Of a stretch of DNA of 64,000 nucleotides, positions 46,680 to 57,996 are shown piece by piece. The stretch lies in assembly GCA_027422505.1 (NCBI GenBank), contig JAPQWV010001568.1, forward strand, positions 17,700 to 81,699. The letters are read 5' to 3'. Positions within the stretch are counted from its first letter, which is position 1, and the number at the start of each line of letters is the position of its first letter. This DNA comes from Craterostigma plantagineum (taxonomy: Eukaryota > Streptophyta > Magnoliopsida > Lamiales > Linderniaceae). The position numbers and the translations under genes are program-made. The notes beneath the pieces are model-generated. The model was not told the DNA's origin. It worked only from the letters and a program-made list of their open reading frames with translations, and searched no databases.

Positions 46680-47323
46680 TCAAACGTTGACGCTACAACT
46701 CTGAGAAAGCTGGTACTTGATGACCGGCCCACTCCCAACCACAGTCCCATCATTCTTATTATTACTATTCCCAATCGGAATAACCGCGGGGCAGACCACA
46801 TGCAGGTGATACCGGCCCGAAACGAACGACCCGACCCGCCACCTGACCCGCCCGTTGAGCTTGACGGTCAGCGAAATGGACCCTCTCCCCTGATCTTGTC
46901 CCAAGGCTATCCCGTTGTAAGGAGCGACTGGGACGTTGTTACCGTAGAGAAAAGGCGACCACAGGTTGACCCCTTTGTGCCCTTGGTAGACGGGCGATAT
47001 TACGGAGTAGTAAGTTATCTGCTGATTTCGATAGGATGCGTAGACGGACATTTGGTCGTAGTAGACGCCGATGTTGGAATTAGGGTTTCTCGAGGTGATG
47101 CTGACCTGGACGTGGCGGCGGAAATGACGTTGGGGGCGGAGACGTTTAGGCTGAAGATGGTGGCATCTTCGAGGGTAAAAGAGGGTTTTCTCGGCTGGAG
47201 AACGGCCCATACGATGAGTATTATGAGGAGGATTAGAAAGGCGAAGATCAAGAGGGCGGCGAGGGAGCGACGGAGGACTCTACGGTGGCGGGCTTCGTGG
47301 AGTTCGCAGACTTTTTCGGACAT
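46680..47323 (-). CDS. NDR1/HIN1-like (LEA_2) membrane protein, one apparent frameshift
   Basis: Plasma-membrane-anchored LEA_2 protein of the NHL1/2 group, linked to immunity and stress. The ATG at 47321-47323 begins MSEKVCELHEARHRRVLRR, then a membrane helix (SLAALLIFAFLILLIILIVW) and PRKPSFTLEDATIFSLNVSAPN. Near 47109-47119 the homologous reading jumps frame: it resumes with VQVSITSRNPNSNIGVYYDQ, then ASYRNQQIT, QGHKGVNLWSPFLYG, GRVRWRVGSFVSGRYHLHV and ends SCSVNV at TGA 46680-46682. One missing base in a GGCGGCGG context would explain it. Overall length (about 214 residues) fits the family. TATA-like CCTATATAAATAACC lies at about 47428-47442 (minus strand). Confidence 0.87.
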
Positions 47324-48314
47324 TATTATGGCGGTGGTGGACGGTGGTCTACGGTGGTGGACGGTGGTGCGCGTGAAAGGTTGTTTCTTTTGTGGTTGTG
47401 AAGTGTGGGATATATTGTGTGATATTGATGGTTATTTATATAGGGTCGATAGATATAGGTGGTGGTCGGTTGGGTTAATGTGATTTCTGTATTGTGTTTA
47501 AATTTTTAAATTACGTTAGTGAAAATTCAATTACAACATTGGTTCGATGATTTGATATAATACTTTAGGTTAAAGTTGTCTTCGTGGAGGATCCAAGGAC
47601 ATGGAATACAAATTTTTCTGTGTGCGAACTTTTTAGGTGAATATTCATTATTCCAACGCCATTGGATTAAAAAGAAGGCACATTGCTTTACATCTTTTTG
47701 GATAAAAAAGACAGAAAATACAAAGTAAGAAGAATAAACTATAAGGATATGAGAGGTTGGCGCATCTACCTCAACAACACACACATATTTAATTCATTTG
47801 CCGAAGGAGATCATTATTTAATGCTTATGATAAAAATAACGATCATTATGGAATTGAATTTTTCCAAAATCATGAATTCATAATATGTGGAAGATGAAAG
47901 CTTTTGCAAATCTTAATTTAATGCCTCGTGTTTCCGTAATGTAGAATAGAAGACAACTACTTTTCTTTACAACTTCTCTATGTAGTCAACTTACGGATAA
48001 GTAAAATAATCAAAAAGTTAGATTACATCTTAGGCATGAAAATTAAATATCTTAGAAATTTGCCATGCAGCCGTTACATCTTTGGCGTGACTGAAATAAA
48101 ACACACATGAAAAATACTCCAAAAATGTTTCTTTTTCTTTCTCTTCTCTCAAAAATCGCACATATACTTGCACCATACATCAGACGATGCACATATCGAT
48201 TCGAAAAATTCTCGCTTCTTTTTTCTCAATCTAAAGATTTTCAAAGAACCAAACAACAAATCAAACCCTATAACTAATATCAAATCCATGCATCTATCTA
48301 TATTACAACATATG
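47324..48314. other. intergenic DNA between the two NHL genes
   Basis: The left 150 bases are the NHL promoter. The rest is AT-rich without a supported gene. Confidence 0.45.
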
Positions 48315-49128
48315 CTAATGTATGAGACATCTGCTCACCAAGCCTGGCTTCGTAGCCCCTTCGCTCTTCGCCGAGAATTTCAAACTCATATCATCGCAAA
48401 AAACCCTCATACCAATCTGACTCTTATAAGCCATATCCTCCGAAGAAGAAGAAGAAGAAGAAGAAAAATTAGCATCCATGGAAAGCCTTACGCTGAAATC
48501 CATCACCCCACTACCTTCCTTCCAATCCGAGACAAGCGCTGGCAAACCCCAACCCTTCATGTGTTCGTCTATGGTCTGAGTCTCATCCGTCGAACGAACG
48601 CTGAAGTTCAGCTTCACCGTTTGCTTCTGCTTCACTTCCACCTCCTGAAAACCAGAGATTCCCAGGACGATTCCCTTGTACAAAACCAACGACATCAGTC
48701 GCTCGAATTTGACGCTGAACTTCTTGTCGGCGTTCGTCACGGCCACCTGGGCTTCCAAAGCCCCACACGGAGGCGTTCGTGGCTGAGAAATTCGACACCT
48801 TTATGGAATGGGCTTCGAATTCGGGCATGTGGGTGCCGAAGACGAGGAACACGGTGAGGCTGATCAAGCACATGAATGTGACTAAAACGACGAGCAAGAC
48901 GAGCATTAGGTTTCCGAAGGAGAAGGATTTCTCGGGCTGAATGTGGTTCAAATAGGTGGGTCTTTGTGGTGGACGTGCGGGGCTCGGATAGGCGGAGGTT
49001 ATCGGCGAAGGAGACGAAGACGATGGCGGCGGCGGAGGAGGGTGGTGCGAGCTAATTGGGTATTCCAGGCGGACTGCTTGGTGTCGGGAATCATCGGATT
49101 TTGAAGGGGTATTATTGTGAGTTCTCAT
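48315..49128 (-). CDS. LEA_2 / NHL-family protein, one apparent frameshift
   Basis: A second late-embryogenesis-abundant type-2 membrane protein, different subgroup from its neighbour. The N-terminus (ATG 49126-49128) is long, Pro/Ser-rich (HHPPPPPPSSSSPSP), followed by KSFSFGNLML and a membrane helix (VLLVVLVTFMCLISLTVFLV), then FEAHSIKVSNFSATNASVWG. Around 48755-48760 the frame changes and the LEA_2 domain resumes: EAQVAVTNADKKFSVKFERL, VLYKGIVLGISGF, QTVKLNFSV, ending at the TAG 48315-48317. One base too many in TTTGG would explain it. A Ser run from AGA/GAA repeats lies at about 48444-48468. The long antisense frame over this gene is a shadow. Confidence 0.83.
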
Positions 49129-50048
49129 TTCGAACCTATGTTTTCTGGAGAAATTGACATGTTTACGGACATGAAATCATTCCAAGTTTGTGGTTGTTGC
49201 TTTTGCTAGTTTGGGTTACTTTCTTGGCAGTGTGTTGTCGACGACGAGGGGAGGAGAGTGAAATGAGGAATTGTAAGATTTTTTCGGTAATTAAAAGAAA
49301 AAAAAAAAAACTAAATTTAGAAATTGTTGGGCAAAAGCCCAACTCTGTTTTCAGGCATACGCTATTTGGTTGGGCCAATGACTCTAATGGGCCTATATTT
49401 GGATTCAGGCCCAATTGGTGCCGTGAAAGAAACAACATAACCATTGACCGTTTACTTGACTTTTGACTCAGCTCTTTTCTAGTTAATTTCGTAAAAATTC
49501 AAAATTAAATGGTACTGCAGGTTTTTGTTTCAAATAAATGTGACTTGCTATTAATCTAGCCCTGCTGCAACTTTGAACAGCCTCATTTTTCTCAAAAAGA
49601 GATTGAATTATATAAGCTTCTAAAACACCGCCGGGGCATCAATAGTAGTTATAATAATTAATACTCACTAATGGTATATTGGAAACTCCAATTACAAGTA
49701 AACGCTCCTAGTCTGCGTTTCTTGGCATATAACGCGGTTTTGACCAGACACTGAACTCTCCCGTGAGAACCTATGACATTTTGTACTTTCCATGTTTTAT
49801 TTTCTTTTGAATAATTACACATGAACTTCAAAAATAGCCGCATTCTCTTACCGAAGACCATCAAGCATCTCATTCTCTTGCCAAAAGACTATATAATCCA
49901 ACAAAGAAAAAGCATCCCATTCTCCATATCCTCCTACAATAAATACATATATTATATCTTTGTGACTGTGTGTAATGTCATGTTTTACAGAAGATCACCA
50001 TCTTCTACTGCATTGATCTCCATGATCAAATCATCATCATCAATAATC
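49129..50048. promoter_or_regulatory. divergent region between NHL-family gene and PUB gene
   Basis: Contains both 5' flanks. Repeated GGCCCAA/TTGGGC words occur at about 49330-49412. The PUB frame is open upstream of 50049 for 76 codons with in-frame ATGs, but the family-type N-terminus starts at 50049. Confidence 0.45.
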
Positions 50049-51369
50049 ATGGACGACGAAGAAGCAATTCCCTCGTACTTCATATGTCCCATCTCACTTG
50101 AGATGATGAAAGATCCCGTGACAACGGTCTCGGGGATAACCTACGATCGACAAAGCATCGAGCGATGGCTAGCCATCAACTCCACCGCCACCATATGCCC
50201 CGTCACCAAGCAGCCCCTGCCCAGAGGCTCGAGCCTAACCCCGAACCACACGCTGAGCCGCCTGATCCAAGCCTGGTCAGCCACGAACCACCGTGCCCCT
50301 CCTCCGATCGAACCTCCCCTCATCAACAAATCTCAGGTGGCCAATCTCCTGAGAAATCTCCACGACAGTGATAATAGAAGCAGCAGTTCGAAGCTCATCG
50401 AGGTTCTTCGTAAGTTGGAGGGCCTTGCTTCGGAGAGCGAGGCGAACAGGGTTTTCATGGTCGAGGAAGGGATTGTTAGCGCCCTCTCGTCATTCATCGT
50501 CAGGTGTTACAGAAAACGAATAGTTTACGGCTTGGAAGAAGCGCTCGGCATCCTTTATAACGTTCGACATACGATGTTGGAAAGACAGTCAAGAGAGGCG
50601 AACGACGACGAAGAAGCAGTCGTGGATTCTCTGACGTGGATCTTAGGTTTCAAAGAGGACGGCAGCAGCAGCATTAATGAAAAGACGATAGTACTAAAAT
50701 TCCACGCCGCGCAAGTGCTGAAAACCCTACTAGGCGTCGTCCGACGAACTACTACTAGTACGCTCATAACATTAGATAGGCTCAAGCCCGATCTTTTCTC
50801 GACGATCTTTTCCTACATATCTGGCGATAAGGGAACTACCGTATGCCAAAAGGCGGCGAACGCGCTCCTTCGAGTCCTGTCAGAATTAGCAACGGCTTCG
50901 TTTAGAAACCGTCTGCTAATGATAGAGTCGAACGCGGTCTTCCACCTGATAGAGCTCGAACTGAGGCCGTCCAAGAAAGGCGAACGACGGAGCTAATACT
51001 CGGAATATTGGCCGAACTGTGTTCGTGCGCGGACGGCAGGGCTAAGCTCCTCGACCATGCGGCGGGGATTGCCCTGGTGACGAAGAGGATTCTAACGGCG
51101 TCCTCGACGGCCGACGATAGGGCGCTTTCGATCGTTTGGTCGCTGTGTAAGTTCTCAGCGACGAAGGGCGTGCTTACAGAGATGCTCAGGGTCGGGACGG
51201 TTGCCAAGGTGTGCATGGTTTTGCAGGCCAACTGCGGGAGGGTGCGAAGGAGAAGGGAAGAGATGTTTTGAGGATGCATATGGATTTCTGGAAGAAGGAT
51301 TCGCCTGCTGATTATTCTTCGTGTGTCGAACAAGTTGCTTCTTTGAGTACGAGGTATGGTCGACGCTGA
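50049..51369 (+). CDS. U-box E3 ubiquitin ligase, PUB22/23-like, two apparent frameshifts
   Basis: Ubiquitin ligase with N-terminal U-box and C-terminal ARM repeats; the closest relatives damp immune and drought signalling. I start at MDDEEAIPSYFICPISLEMM (50049), the usual position before the U-box, which spans residues ~8-85 (DPVTTVSGITYDRQSIERWL, CPVTKQPLP, PNHTLSRLIQAW). ARM-type sequence follows to LIELELRPSKK. Near 50978 the frame breaks and continues as RTTELILGILAELCSCADGR, then AADDRA-like and LTEMLRVGTVAKVCMVLQAN; near 51238, in a G-rich run, it breaks again and continues as KEKGRDVLRMHMDFWKKDSP and stops at 51367-51369. Expected length is about 440 residues. Single exon, as in this PUB clade. 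Confidence 0.87.
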
Positions 51370-51422
51370 TAGACGATCAAATAGAGAAGATCATTCAAGT
51401 TAATTATATTCTACGTTATTGT

Positions 51423-51638
51423 TTAGAGATGAACTTTGTAAGAGATCCCACGTAATGGTATAAGATTTTGATGAGTGTGAGAGACAATTGATTGCCAATA
51501 ATAAACGATCATCATTATTGCTCCACAAGACATATCATAACTCGTATAAGCACACAGCAAAACAAAAACGATGTAAAGGAATAAAAAAGATAAAAGAAGA
51601 GTCAGCGCCGCGCTTACAGGCGAGAAGGCCGCGGCCAT
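51423..51638 (-). CDS. hypothetical 71-residue membrane peptide
   Basis: Minus-strand frame starting at ATG 51636-51638 in a fair context (AAAATGGCC). The N-terminal part is one long hydrophobic segment (ALTLLLSFLFLYIVFVLLCA) that could be a signal anchor; the tail has no motif. It lies in the promoter region of the MRS2 gene on the other strand and may be chance. I do not recognise it. Confidence 0.2.
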   Translation of the reverse strand: MAAAFSPVSAALTLLLSFLFLYIVFVLLCAYTSYDMSCGAIMMIVYYWQSIVSHTHQNLIPLRGISYKVHL

Positions 51639-51853
51639 TTTACTCCGCCGCCGCCGCCGATCAAGATAAACTTGTTGGCTTTTTCATGAAGGTGGAGTTT
51701 GTCGTCGTTATTTGATGTAATTAGTATCTATATACAATTTTTAAACCGAGTAATGAGTGGACCCGACCCGATTGGCATTGATTCTTCACTTTTTGTCGAT
51801 CGATCGCCGCATAATACTCTGGTCTGCTCTCCAGCTCACCACCGCGCTCGAAG

Positions 51854-53942
51854 ATGAGAACTCAGCTGCCCAAGCACACCCCGGCGCCATACGCCGACGG
51901 TGAATCCGCCGCAGATCAAACCATCCTCCGCCCTAATCTTCCGCCCACCGTCGCTCACCGGAAGAAGGTAGTCGCTGGCGTCCGGCCATGGCTGTTACTG
52001 GACTCCGCCGGCCAAGCGCGGGTGGAGGAAGCGGGGAAGCACACCGTCATGAGACGAACGGGGCTTCCGGCGCGTGATCTGCGTATATTGGACCCGCTTT
52101 TATCGTATCCTTCGACTGTTTTGGGCCGTGAAAGGGCGATTGTTATCAATTTGGAGCACATCAAGGCGATTATCACGGCGCAAGAGGTGCTGCTGTTGAA
52201 TTCTAAGGATCCTTCGGTGGCTCCGTTCGTCGATGAGCTACAGAGAAGGATTATTAGGCATCATCAGGCGGATAAAGCTCAGGTTCTTTCCTTTTCTCTC
52301 TCAATTAATTGGGTTTTGTCTTATTAATGACTCCCTCTGCTACTACAGTAAGAGTACTGCTTTAGTGCTTTCCCCAAAGGCCAAAAGCTTTCCAAAACAA
52401 CTTTAATGGAATCTCAGTTTTTAGACCGTGCTTTGACTTCTAGCTATTTCGGGAGCTTTCCATGGCTTTGCTTGACCATTGTTATGATAACCAAAAATTG
52501 AGGTAAAAGTTGATAACTGAAGATTAGTTTCATTATGACCGAAATTAAAGGATGCTGGAGATGGTGACAAAGGAGATTGGACTAACTTGTACAACATGGA
52601 AGAGCCACGATCAAGACCTGAGAGTCCTTCGAATAATTCAAACCACTTCGAAATGAAAGAAAGCAATGCAAAGCCTGAAGGGAACGAACAACAATCAGTG
52701 GAAAATCGAGATGGGCCCAAACTGCTTCCCTTTGAGTTTGTTGCCTTGGAAGCTTGTCTCGAGGCTGCTTGTAGTTGCTTGGAGAATGAGGTAAAAACAT
52801 TCTATGTGATTTTTTTTCTTAAAAAGTGGTGTGGTGTGCTTTCAGTTTGTAAATATTACTACATATGAATGATCAATCTGATCTTGGTTATATTTCTCTA
52901 CCTCAAAACTAGGCAAGGACGCTCGAACAAGAAGCACATCCCGCCTTAGATAAACTGACATCGAAAATCAGTACGCTCAACTTGGAGCGTGTGCGACAGA
53001 TAAAGAGTCGATTGGTTGCCATAACTGGTCGAGTGCAGAAGGTTTCTTCAATTCGTACATAGTTGCTAAGGTTTATAGTCATTCTTTAATCTGAACCATT
53101 GGGCACAATTTTTACCAGGTAAGGGATGAATTGGAGCATTTGCTGGACGATGACGACGACATGGCAGAGATGTACTTAACCGAAAAACTGCAAGAACAGC
53201 TCGAAAGCTCCTCTGTTACGTCCATCGATGACCAAGCTGACTTCGTCGAAGATTCGATCAGCCCGAAATGGGTGACAGGCAATGTCAAACTTCCCTAATA
53301 TCAGCTTCCTAAATAGCATATCATGTAACTAATTCAAGGATCACTTCTGAAATGTGTGATTCCAACTATGCAGAACTCCTATTGGATTATCTGCTGAAGG
53401 TGGTGTCCGTAATGTTCTTGGCAATGACAGTCATAGGACTCATTCCACCACACGCAGTGCTATAAGCAAACACCTCGACGTCGAAGAGCTCGAAATGCTT
53501 TTGGAGGCTTACTTTGTCCAGATAGAGGGCACTCTGAATAAGCTGTCCACTGTAAGTATATATTTTCCTCATACAAACTCAGATGATTGTGAAGTTACTC
53601 TTATCTGCTAGCTGGGATTTGTTTTACATCTCATGTGTGTTTTCTGTGTGTAAGCTGAGGGAGTATGTAGATGATACAGAAGATTACATCAACATTATGT
53701 TGGACGACAAGCAAAATCACCTTCTCCAAATGGGAGTGATGCTAACGACGGCCACGCTTGTGGTAAGCTGCTTCGTGGTTGTAGCGGGAATCTTTGGGAT
53801 GAATATAAAGATAGAGATCTTCAGCGACACAGTACACGGTATGACGAGGTTTCTTTGGACCGTCGGGGGAAGTTCTTTTGGCTGTCTTTTTCTATACATC
53901 GCTGCTATTGCGTGGTGTAAGCACAGAAGGTTGCTCGAATGA
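51854..53942 (+). CDS. MRS2: MRS2/CorA-type magnesium transporter
   Basis: Mg2+ channel of the MRS2/MGT family, close to the MRS2-3 type. Exons 51854-52282, 52551-52790, 52913-53041, 53119-about 53271, 53374-53551 and 53655-53942, about 472 residues. Visible parts: RPWLLLDSAGQARVEEAGKH, DLRILDPLLSYPSTVLGRER, PFEFVALEACLEAACSCLE, the coiled coil LERVRQIKSRLVAITGRVQK, SKHLDVEELEMLLEAYFVQI, EYVDDTEDYINIMLDDKQNH and the channel signature GMN (GIFGMNIKIEIF) between two membrane helices. The junction of exons 4 and 5 is unclear: no GT donor gives the phase that exon 5 needs (one base off), so either I misplaced a border or a 1-base indel is present there. Five of six exons are clean. Confidence 0.9.
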
Positions 53943-54214
53943 GAGAGCTTGTCTGATGAAATCATGAAATGCAATAAGTTAGCGTTCTTGAAGGAAGTGA
54001 AGTGTTGGTTGTCATATGTTGGGTTGGATCAGAATATCGATATGAAGTTCCAAGTTTGTAAATTTACTGTCGATGCTCTGATTAATCAAATATTAATTAT
54101 CCTTGCCATTTTATCTAAATTCGAGTTAACCATAGCCATATATAGGTATGATATATAAATAGGAATAACACAATTGGCTCTTCGTCAACCTCTCTCTGGT
54201 ATTTTCTGCCCTTC

Positions 54215-56171
54215 ATGCAAACGAAGCTGCACATACCGTGTCAGCCATTGTTACACAGAGAACTCAATCACTTGCTGATCTTTCTCTCTGTAATCGCCAC
54301 TCTCATCGTTTCATACAACGTGTTGAGCCCATTTAAGATAGGATCTCTCTTTAGCTTGGGTTTCTTGGCACAAGTTTTACCCAAAAATACAGATTCTCAG
54401 GCAAAGGATTGCGATTATTCGTATGGAAGATGGGTTTGGGACGAGAATCAACCTCTTAGCAGATACGATGAGACGTGCCCATTTCTGGATCCTGGATTTA
54501 GATGCCATAAGAATGGCAGACGAGATTTGAATTACCAGAAATGGCGTTGGCAACCACATGGATGTAATCTTCCAAGGTATATATATATTGATCATTTCAT
54601 CATTGATTTAGAGGAATAGTAATGACGTAATTACAGTGTTATTGTCGAATTAATCGCTATTATGGAAGATCCACGAGTGAAGATGAAGGATTATTCGCTT
54701 GTCATCATCATCCTTGTTCATAGGAAAGATGAACGACGAGCTAGATCCATTGATTTTCAGGGTTTTAATTTCAAGAAAGATGGAACGAGCTAAATCCTTC
54801 CAAGTTGCAGTTTACGATGGCTCTTCGCTTGTGGTGATCATTTTTTTGCTGAACTCATCTTCTTATCGTATTCTGTGAGAAATCGTTGCTCGAGGTTGCC
54901 CATGTGGGCATTGAGTTAAATATAGAAAATGTTTCTGGAGAGTGATGCTGATAATGGCTTTCTTTCTTTCCCAGTTGAATGATTCAAAGTCCATGTATAT
55001 CCCATTGCATTGACTTGACCATTAATTTGGGGTCAATAATCACGACGTAATATTCTATATTACTATATCAAGATCGTCAACGATTCTGTTTTCATCATGT
55101 GCATTCAAGGTAGCTCTTGATTCTTTTTCCCAGATTTGATGCAAAGGATTTCCTCGAACGCGCCAAGAACGCACGCATAGTGTTCGCTGGCGACTCCATA
55201 GGCAGAAACCAATGGGAATCACTGATATGCATGCTCGCCCAGGGCGTTTCGAACATCTCCACGGTATTCGAAGAACACGGAAGCCCCATAACCAAACACA
55301 AAGGCTTCCTCTCCATAAGATTCCAACAACACAACCTCACCGTACAATACTACAGAGTGCCCTACTTGGTCGTCATCGACCGCCCCCTAAAAACGCCCCT
55401 AAACAAGTTCGAGGAGTCATAAGAGTCGACAGACTACATTGGTTTTCCAGCCGATGGGTCGGGGCCGACGTACTCGTTTTCAGCGCTGGCCATTGGTGGA
55501 ATCAAGACAAGACCGTGAAATCGTAATAAGCTGCCCTTTTCTTTGCACTTAAATGGATGCGGTACTAATAACAGCCTTTTTTTTCTTATTGTGCGTTTTG
55601 TTGAAGGGGGCATTATTCCAAGAAGGGAACGACGTTAACCTCACCATGGATGCGATGGAGGCTTTTCGAAGGTCGTTAAAGACTTTGGATCGATGGATGT
55701 CGAACAGTTTAGACCCCGAAAAGAGTATAGTGTTCTTTCGAAGCTACTCGCCTGTCCATTTCAGGCAAGGTTTATTCCATTACCGTCGAATGCGCATCTT
55801 TCTTATGCACGTACGTAACAAGTTAATTTCTATCGATCGCAGGGGTGGAGATTGGAAGAATGGAGGGCACTGCAATACGAGCGACGGGCCAGAAACCGAC
55901 CAGAAGAAGATCGGGGCCGGCCCGTTCAACAACTTGATAATCGGCAGGCAGGCGTCGAGGAAATGAAGAGGACGGTGGGAAGAAAGGTTCGATTCGTAAA
56001 CGTGACCTATTTGACTGAGTTTAGAAGGGACGGACACCCTTCGAGCCATCGTGAGCCAGGCACGCCGCCCAATGCACCCCAAGACTGCAGCCATTGGTGC
56101 TTGCCCGGCGTGCCGACACTTGGAACGAGCTATTGTTGTTCGAACTGTTGAAAATGGGATTTAGAACATAG
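54215..56171 (+). CDS. TRICHOME BIREFRINGENCE-LIKE (TBL) polysaccharide O-acetyltransferase, several indels
   Basis: Golgi type-II membrane enzyme that O-acetylates cell-wall polysaccharides. Exons 54215-54576, 55134-55522, 55607-55764 and 55843-56171. Exon 1 gives a membrane anchor (LLIFLSVIATLIVSYNVL) and the TBL Cys domain (CDYSYGRWVWDENQPL, CPFLDPGFRCHKNGRRD, WRWQPHGCNLPRF). Exon 2 gives FAGDSIGRNQWESLICML (GDS motif) and GADVLVFSAGHWWNQDKTVK. Exon 3 gives YSPVHFR, joined through a GC donor (TTTCAG|GCAAGG). Exon 4 gives the DxxH-type motif DCSHWCLPGVP and, after a further shift, TWNELLLFELLKMGF. The reading shifts frame at least three times (C-run near 55385, G-run near 55607, near 55945 and near 56115), each time continuing with conserved family sequence. 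The last exon is duplicated 1.4 kb downstream. Confidence 0.83.
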
Positions 56172-56640
56172 CCCCTAAATGATATATCATTTGATTTCGT
56201 AAGTAGTGTGTAAATGGCGTTTTGATTCGCTTCGATTGAAAAATCTTTAGTACCAGGTGATCAATCCATGCATCGAACGATCGTCTTTTTAGTGAGGAGT
56301 CGTTTATTACATCAAGCGACAAACAGCGCCTTTCCTAGTACTCCATGAAGACGTTCGTTCGTTCAAACGACATTGGGAAATGGGCCATGGTCATTTAAGA
56401 TGTTGGGCTTGATGATTGTCGGCCCAAATATGTAAAAACCCACTTATTCAAGCCCAATGACATTACTACAAAGGCATCAATTTTAGCTGTACATGCAAAT
56501 TCTGAAATCATCAGCTCGAATTTTAGCCTCGCATTGCAATTGCTAGGGTTTTGTTTGACGAGCCATAAACACAGAGCAAATTTCCAGATTTCAGGTTTCG
56601 CCGATCAGGACAACCGCCGGATCTCAAAAGTAAGTCGCCT
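55843..56640 (+). repeat. local duplication, copy 1 (TBL last exon to SmG first exon)
   Basis: Matches 57216-57996 along its length: TBL exon 4, its 3' flank (TTAGAACATAG-CCCTAAATGAT), the GGCCCAAATATGT block, and the SmG leader and first exon (CAGGACAACCGCCGGATCTC then GTAAGTCGCCTC). Here the SmG ATG is missing, so this copy cannot make SmG protein. Confidence 0.88.
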
Positions 56641-56693
56641 CAAGTGTAATTGTCACCAGCATATTTGCTGATCTCCTAGCTCGAAGAAAAAAA

Positions 56694-57215
56694 ATGCCAC
56701 CAACTCAAGCGCAATCTCCACCGACATACGACGGCGAAGACGACTACTCATCGGCGGTGACTCTAACCCACTTCCCCCACCACCTGCCCCTCCTTCGCCG
56801 ACCCATCAAAGTCGACGACGACCCGAATTTCGACCAATCTCTCAGCCCTTACATCCTCGCCTTCGACTCTCCCCTCAAACGGGCTCAAGCGAAACGTCAC
56901 TGCGAAGCCCAGCTCACGGATCAGTGTCTTGCCGGAGCACGAATTGGGTGTTCGCTCGCCGCCTCGGAGAAATGCAAACCACCCTGGTGGCAATCGCTCT
57001 TGAGAGTGTCGAAGGCCGACGACTTTAGGGACAGGGAGAAGTGCGAGGAGATGGAGACGAACGCGTGCGTCGACGTTGCCGAGAGAAGGTGCGGGGAATT
57101 TGCGAAGAAGAGGTGTGGGGAAGCTTTTGGGAAGGCGAAGGTGTGCGTTGTTAGTGGGAATGTTGGCATACTTAGGTTGATTTATGATGGCGATATAGGA
57201 GAAGAAGCTTTGTAG
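56694..57215 (+). CDS. Cys-rich plant protein of unknown function, 173 residues
   Basis: Single open frame starting at ATG 56694 (after an A-run) and ending at TAG 57213-57215. Nine Cys lie in the second half (RHCEAQLTDQCLAGARIGC, SEKCKPPWW, REKCEEMETNACVDVAERRC, KRCGEAFGKAKVC), with regular spacing and Lys/Arg/Glu-rich helices between them. The N-terminal 75 residues are Pro/Asp-rich. It has no signal peptide or membrane segment. The Cys pattern could suggest paired-Cys helices, but it is not a canonical CX9C twin motif and I do not recognise the family. It sits between the two copies of a local duplication. The nearest upstream promoter-like DNA is the duplicated SmG promoter, whose first-exon donor GTAAGT (about 56630) could serve as a leader exon. 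Confidence 0.7.
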   Translation: MPPTQAQSPPTYDGEDDYSSAVTLTHFPHHLPLLRRPIKVDDDPNFDQSLSPYILAFDSPLKRAQAKRHCEAQLTDQCLAGARIGCSLAASEKCKPPWWQSLLRVSKADDFRDREKCEEMETNACVDVAERRCGEFAKKRCGEAFGKAKVCVVSGNVGILRLIYDGDIGEEAL

Positions 57216-57996
57216 GGGTGGGGATTGGAAGAATGGAGGACACTGCAATACGAGCGACGGGCCAGAAACAGATCAGACGAAGATCGGGCCCGGCCCGTTC
57301 GACAACTTGATAATCGGCGAGGCTGTCGAGGAAATGAAGAGAATGGTGGGAAAAAGGTTCGATTCGTAAACGTTACATATTTGACTGAGTTTAGAAAGGA
57401 CGGACACCCTTCGAGCCATCGTGAGCCAGGCACGACGACCAATGCACCCCAAGACTGCAGGTGATTGCCCGGCACTTGGAACGAGCTATTGTTGTTCGAA
57501 CTGTTGAAAATGGGGTTTAGAACATAGACCCTAAATGATGTATCATTCGATTTCTTAAGTAGTGTGTAAATGATTTTTTCGAGTTCGATTCGATTTAGTA
57601 GTCCAAGTACCAGGTGATCAATCCATGCGACGATTGAGTTGTTTTATTACATCAAAAGACGAATAGCATAGCACACTTTCTTAACTACATGAAGACGTTG
57701 GTTCGCTGTAACGACACCTGGAAAATGGGCCATGATATATTGGGCTGATGATTGTCGGCCCAAATATGTTAAAAGCCCTACGGACCCACTTATTCAAGCC
57801 CAATAACGTTACACAGGCATTCAATTACATATAAAATCTGAATCACCATCGCCTTGGCTTTAGCCTCGTATTGCAATTTTTAGGGTTTAGTTTGGCGAGC
57901 CATAAACAAACCTCAAAAACACAGAGCAAATTTCTAGAATTCAGGTTTCGCCATGAGCAGATCAGGACAACCGCCGGATCTCAAGAAGTAAGTCGC
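57216..57996 (+). repeat. local duplication, copy 2, with a broken TBL last exon
   Basis: The copy begins exactly after an AG, at the same base as TBL exon 4 (GGGTGG). It carries the exon with small indels and lacks about 25 bases covering the DxxH-type motif, so it is a pseudo-exon. It continues through the shared 3' flank into the promoter and first exon of the intact SmG gene. Confidence 0.88.

Noticed and set aside
46800..47483. 227-codon open frame on the + strand
   Set aside because: Antisense shadow of the NHL gene and its promoter.
48168..48857. 229-codon open frame on the + strand
   Set aside because: Lies antisense over the LEA_2/NHL gene; its composition follows from the other strand and it has no motif.
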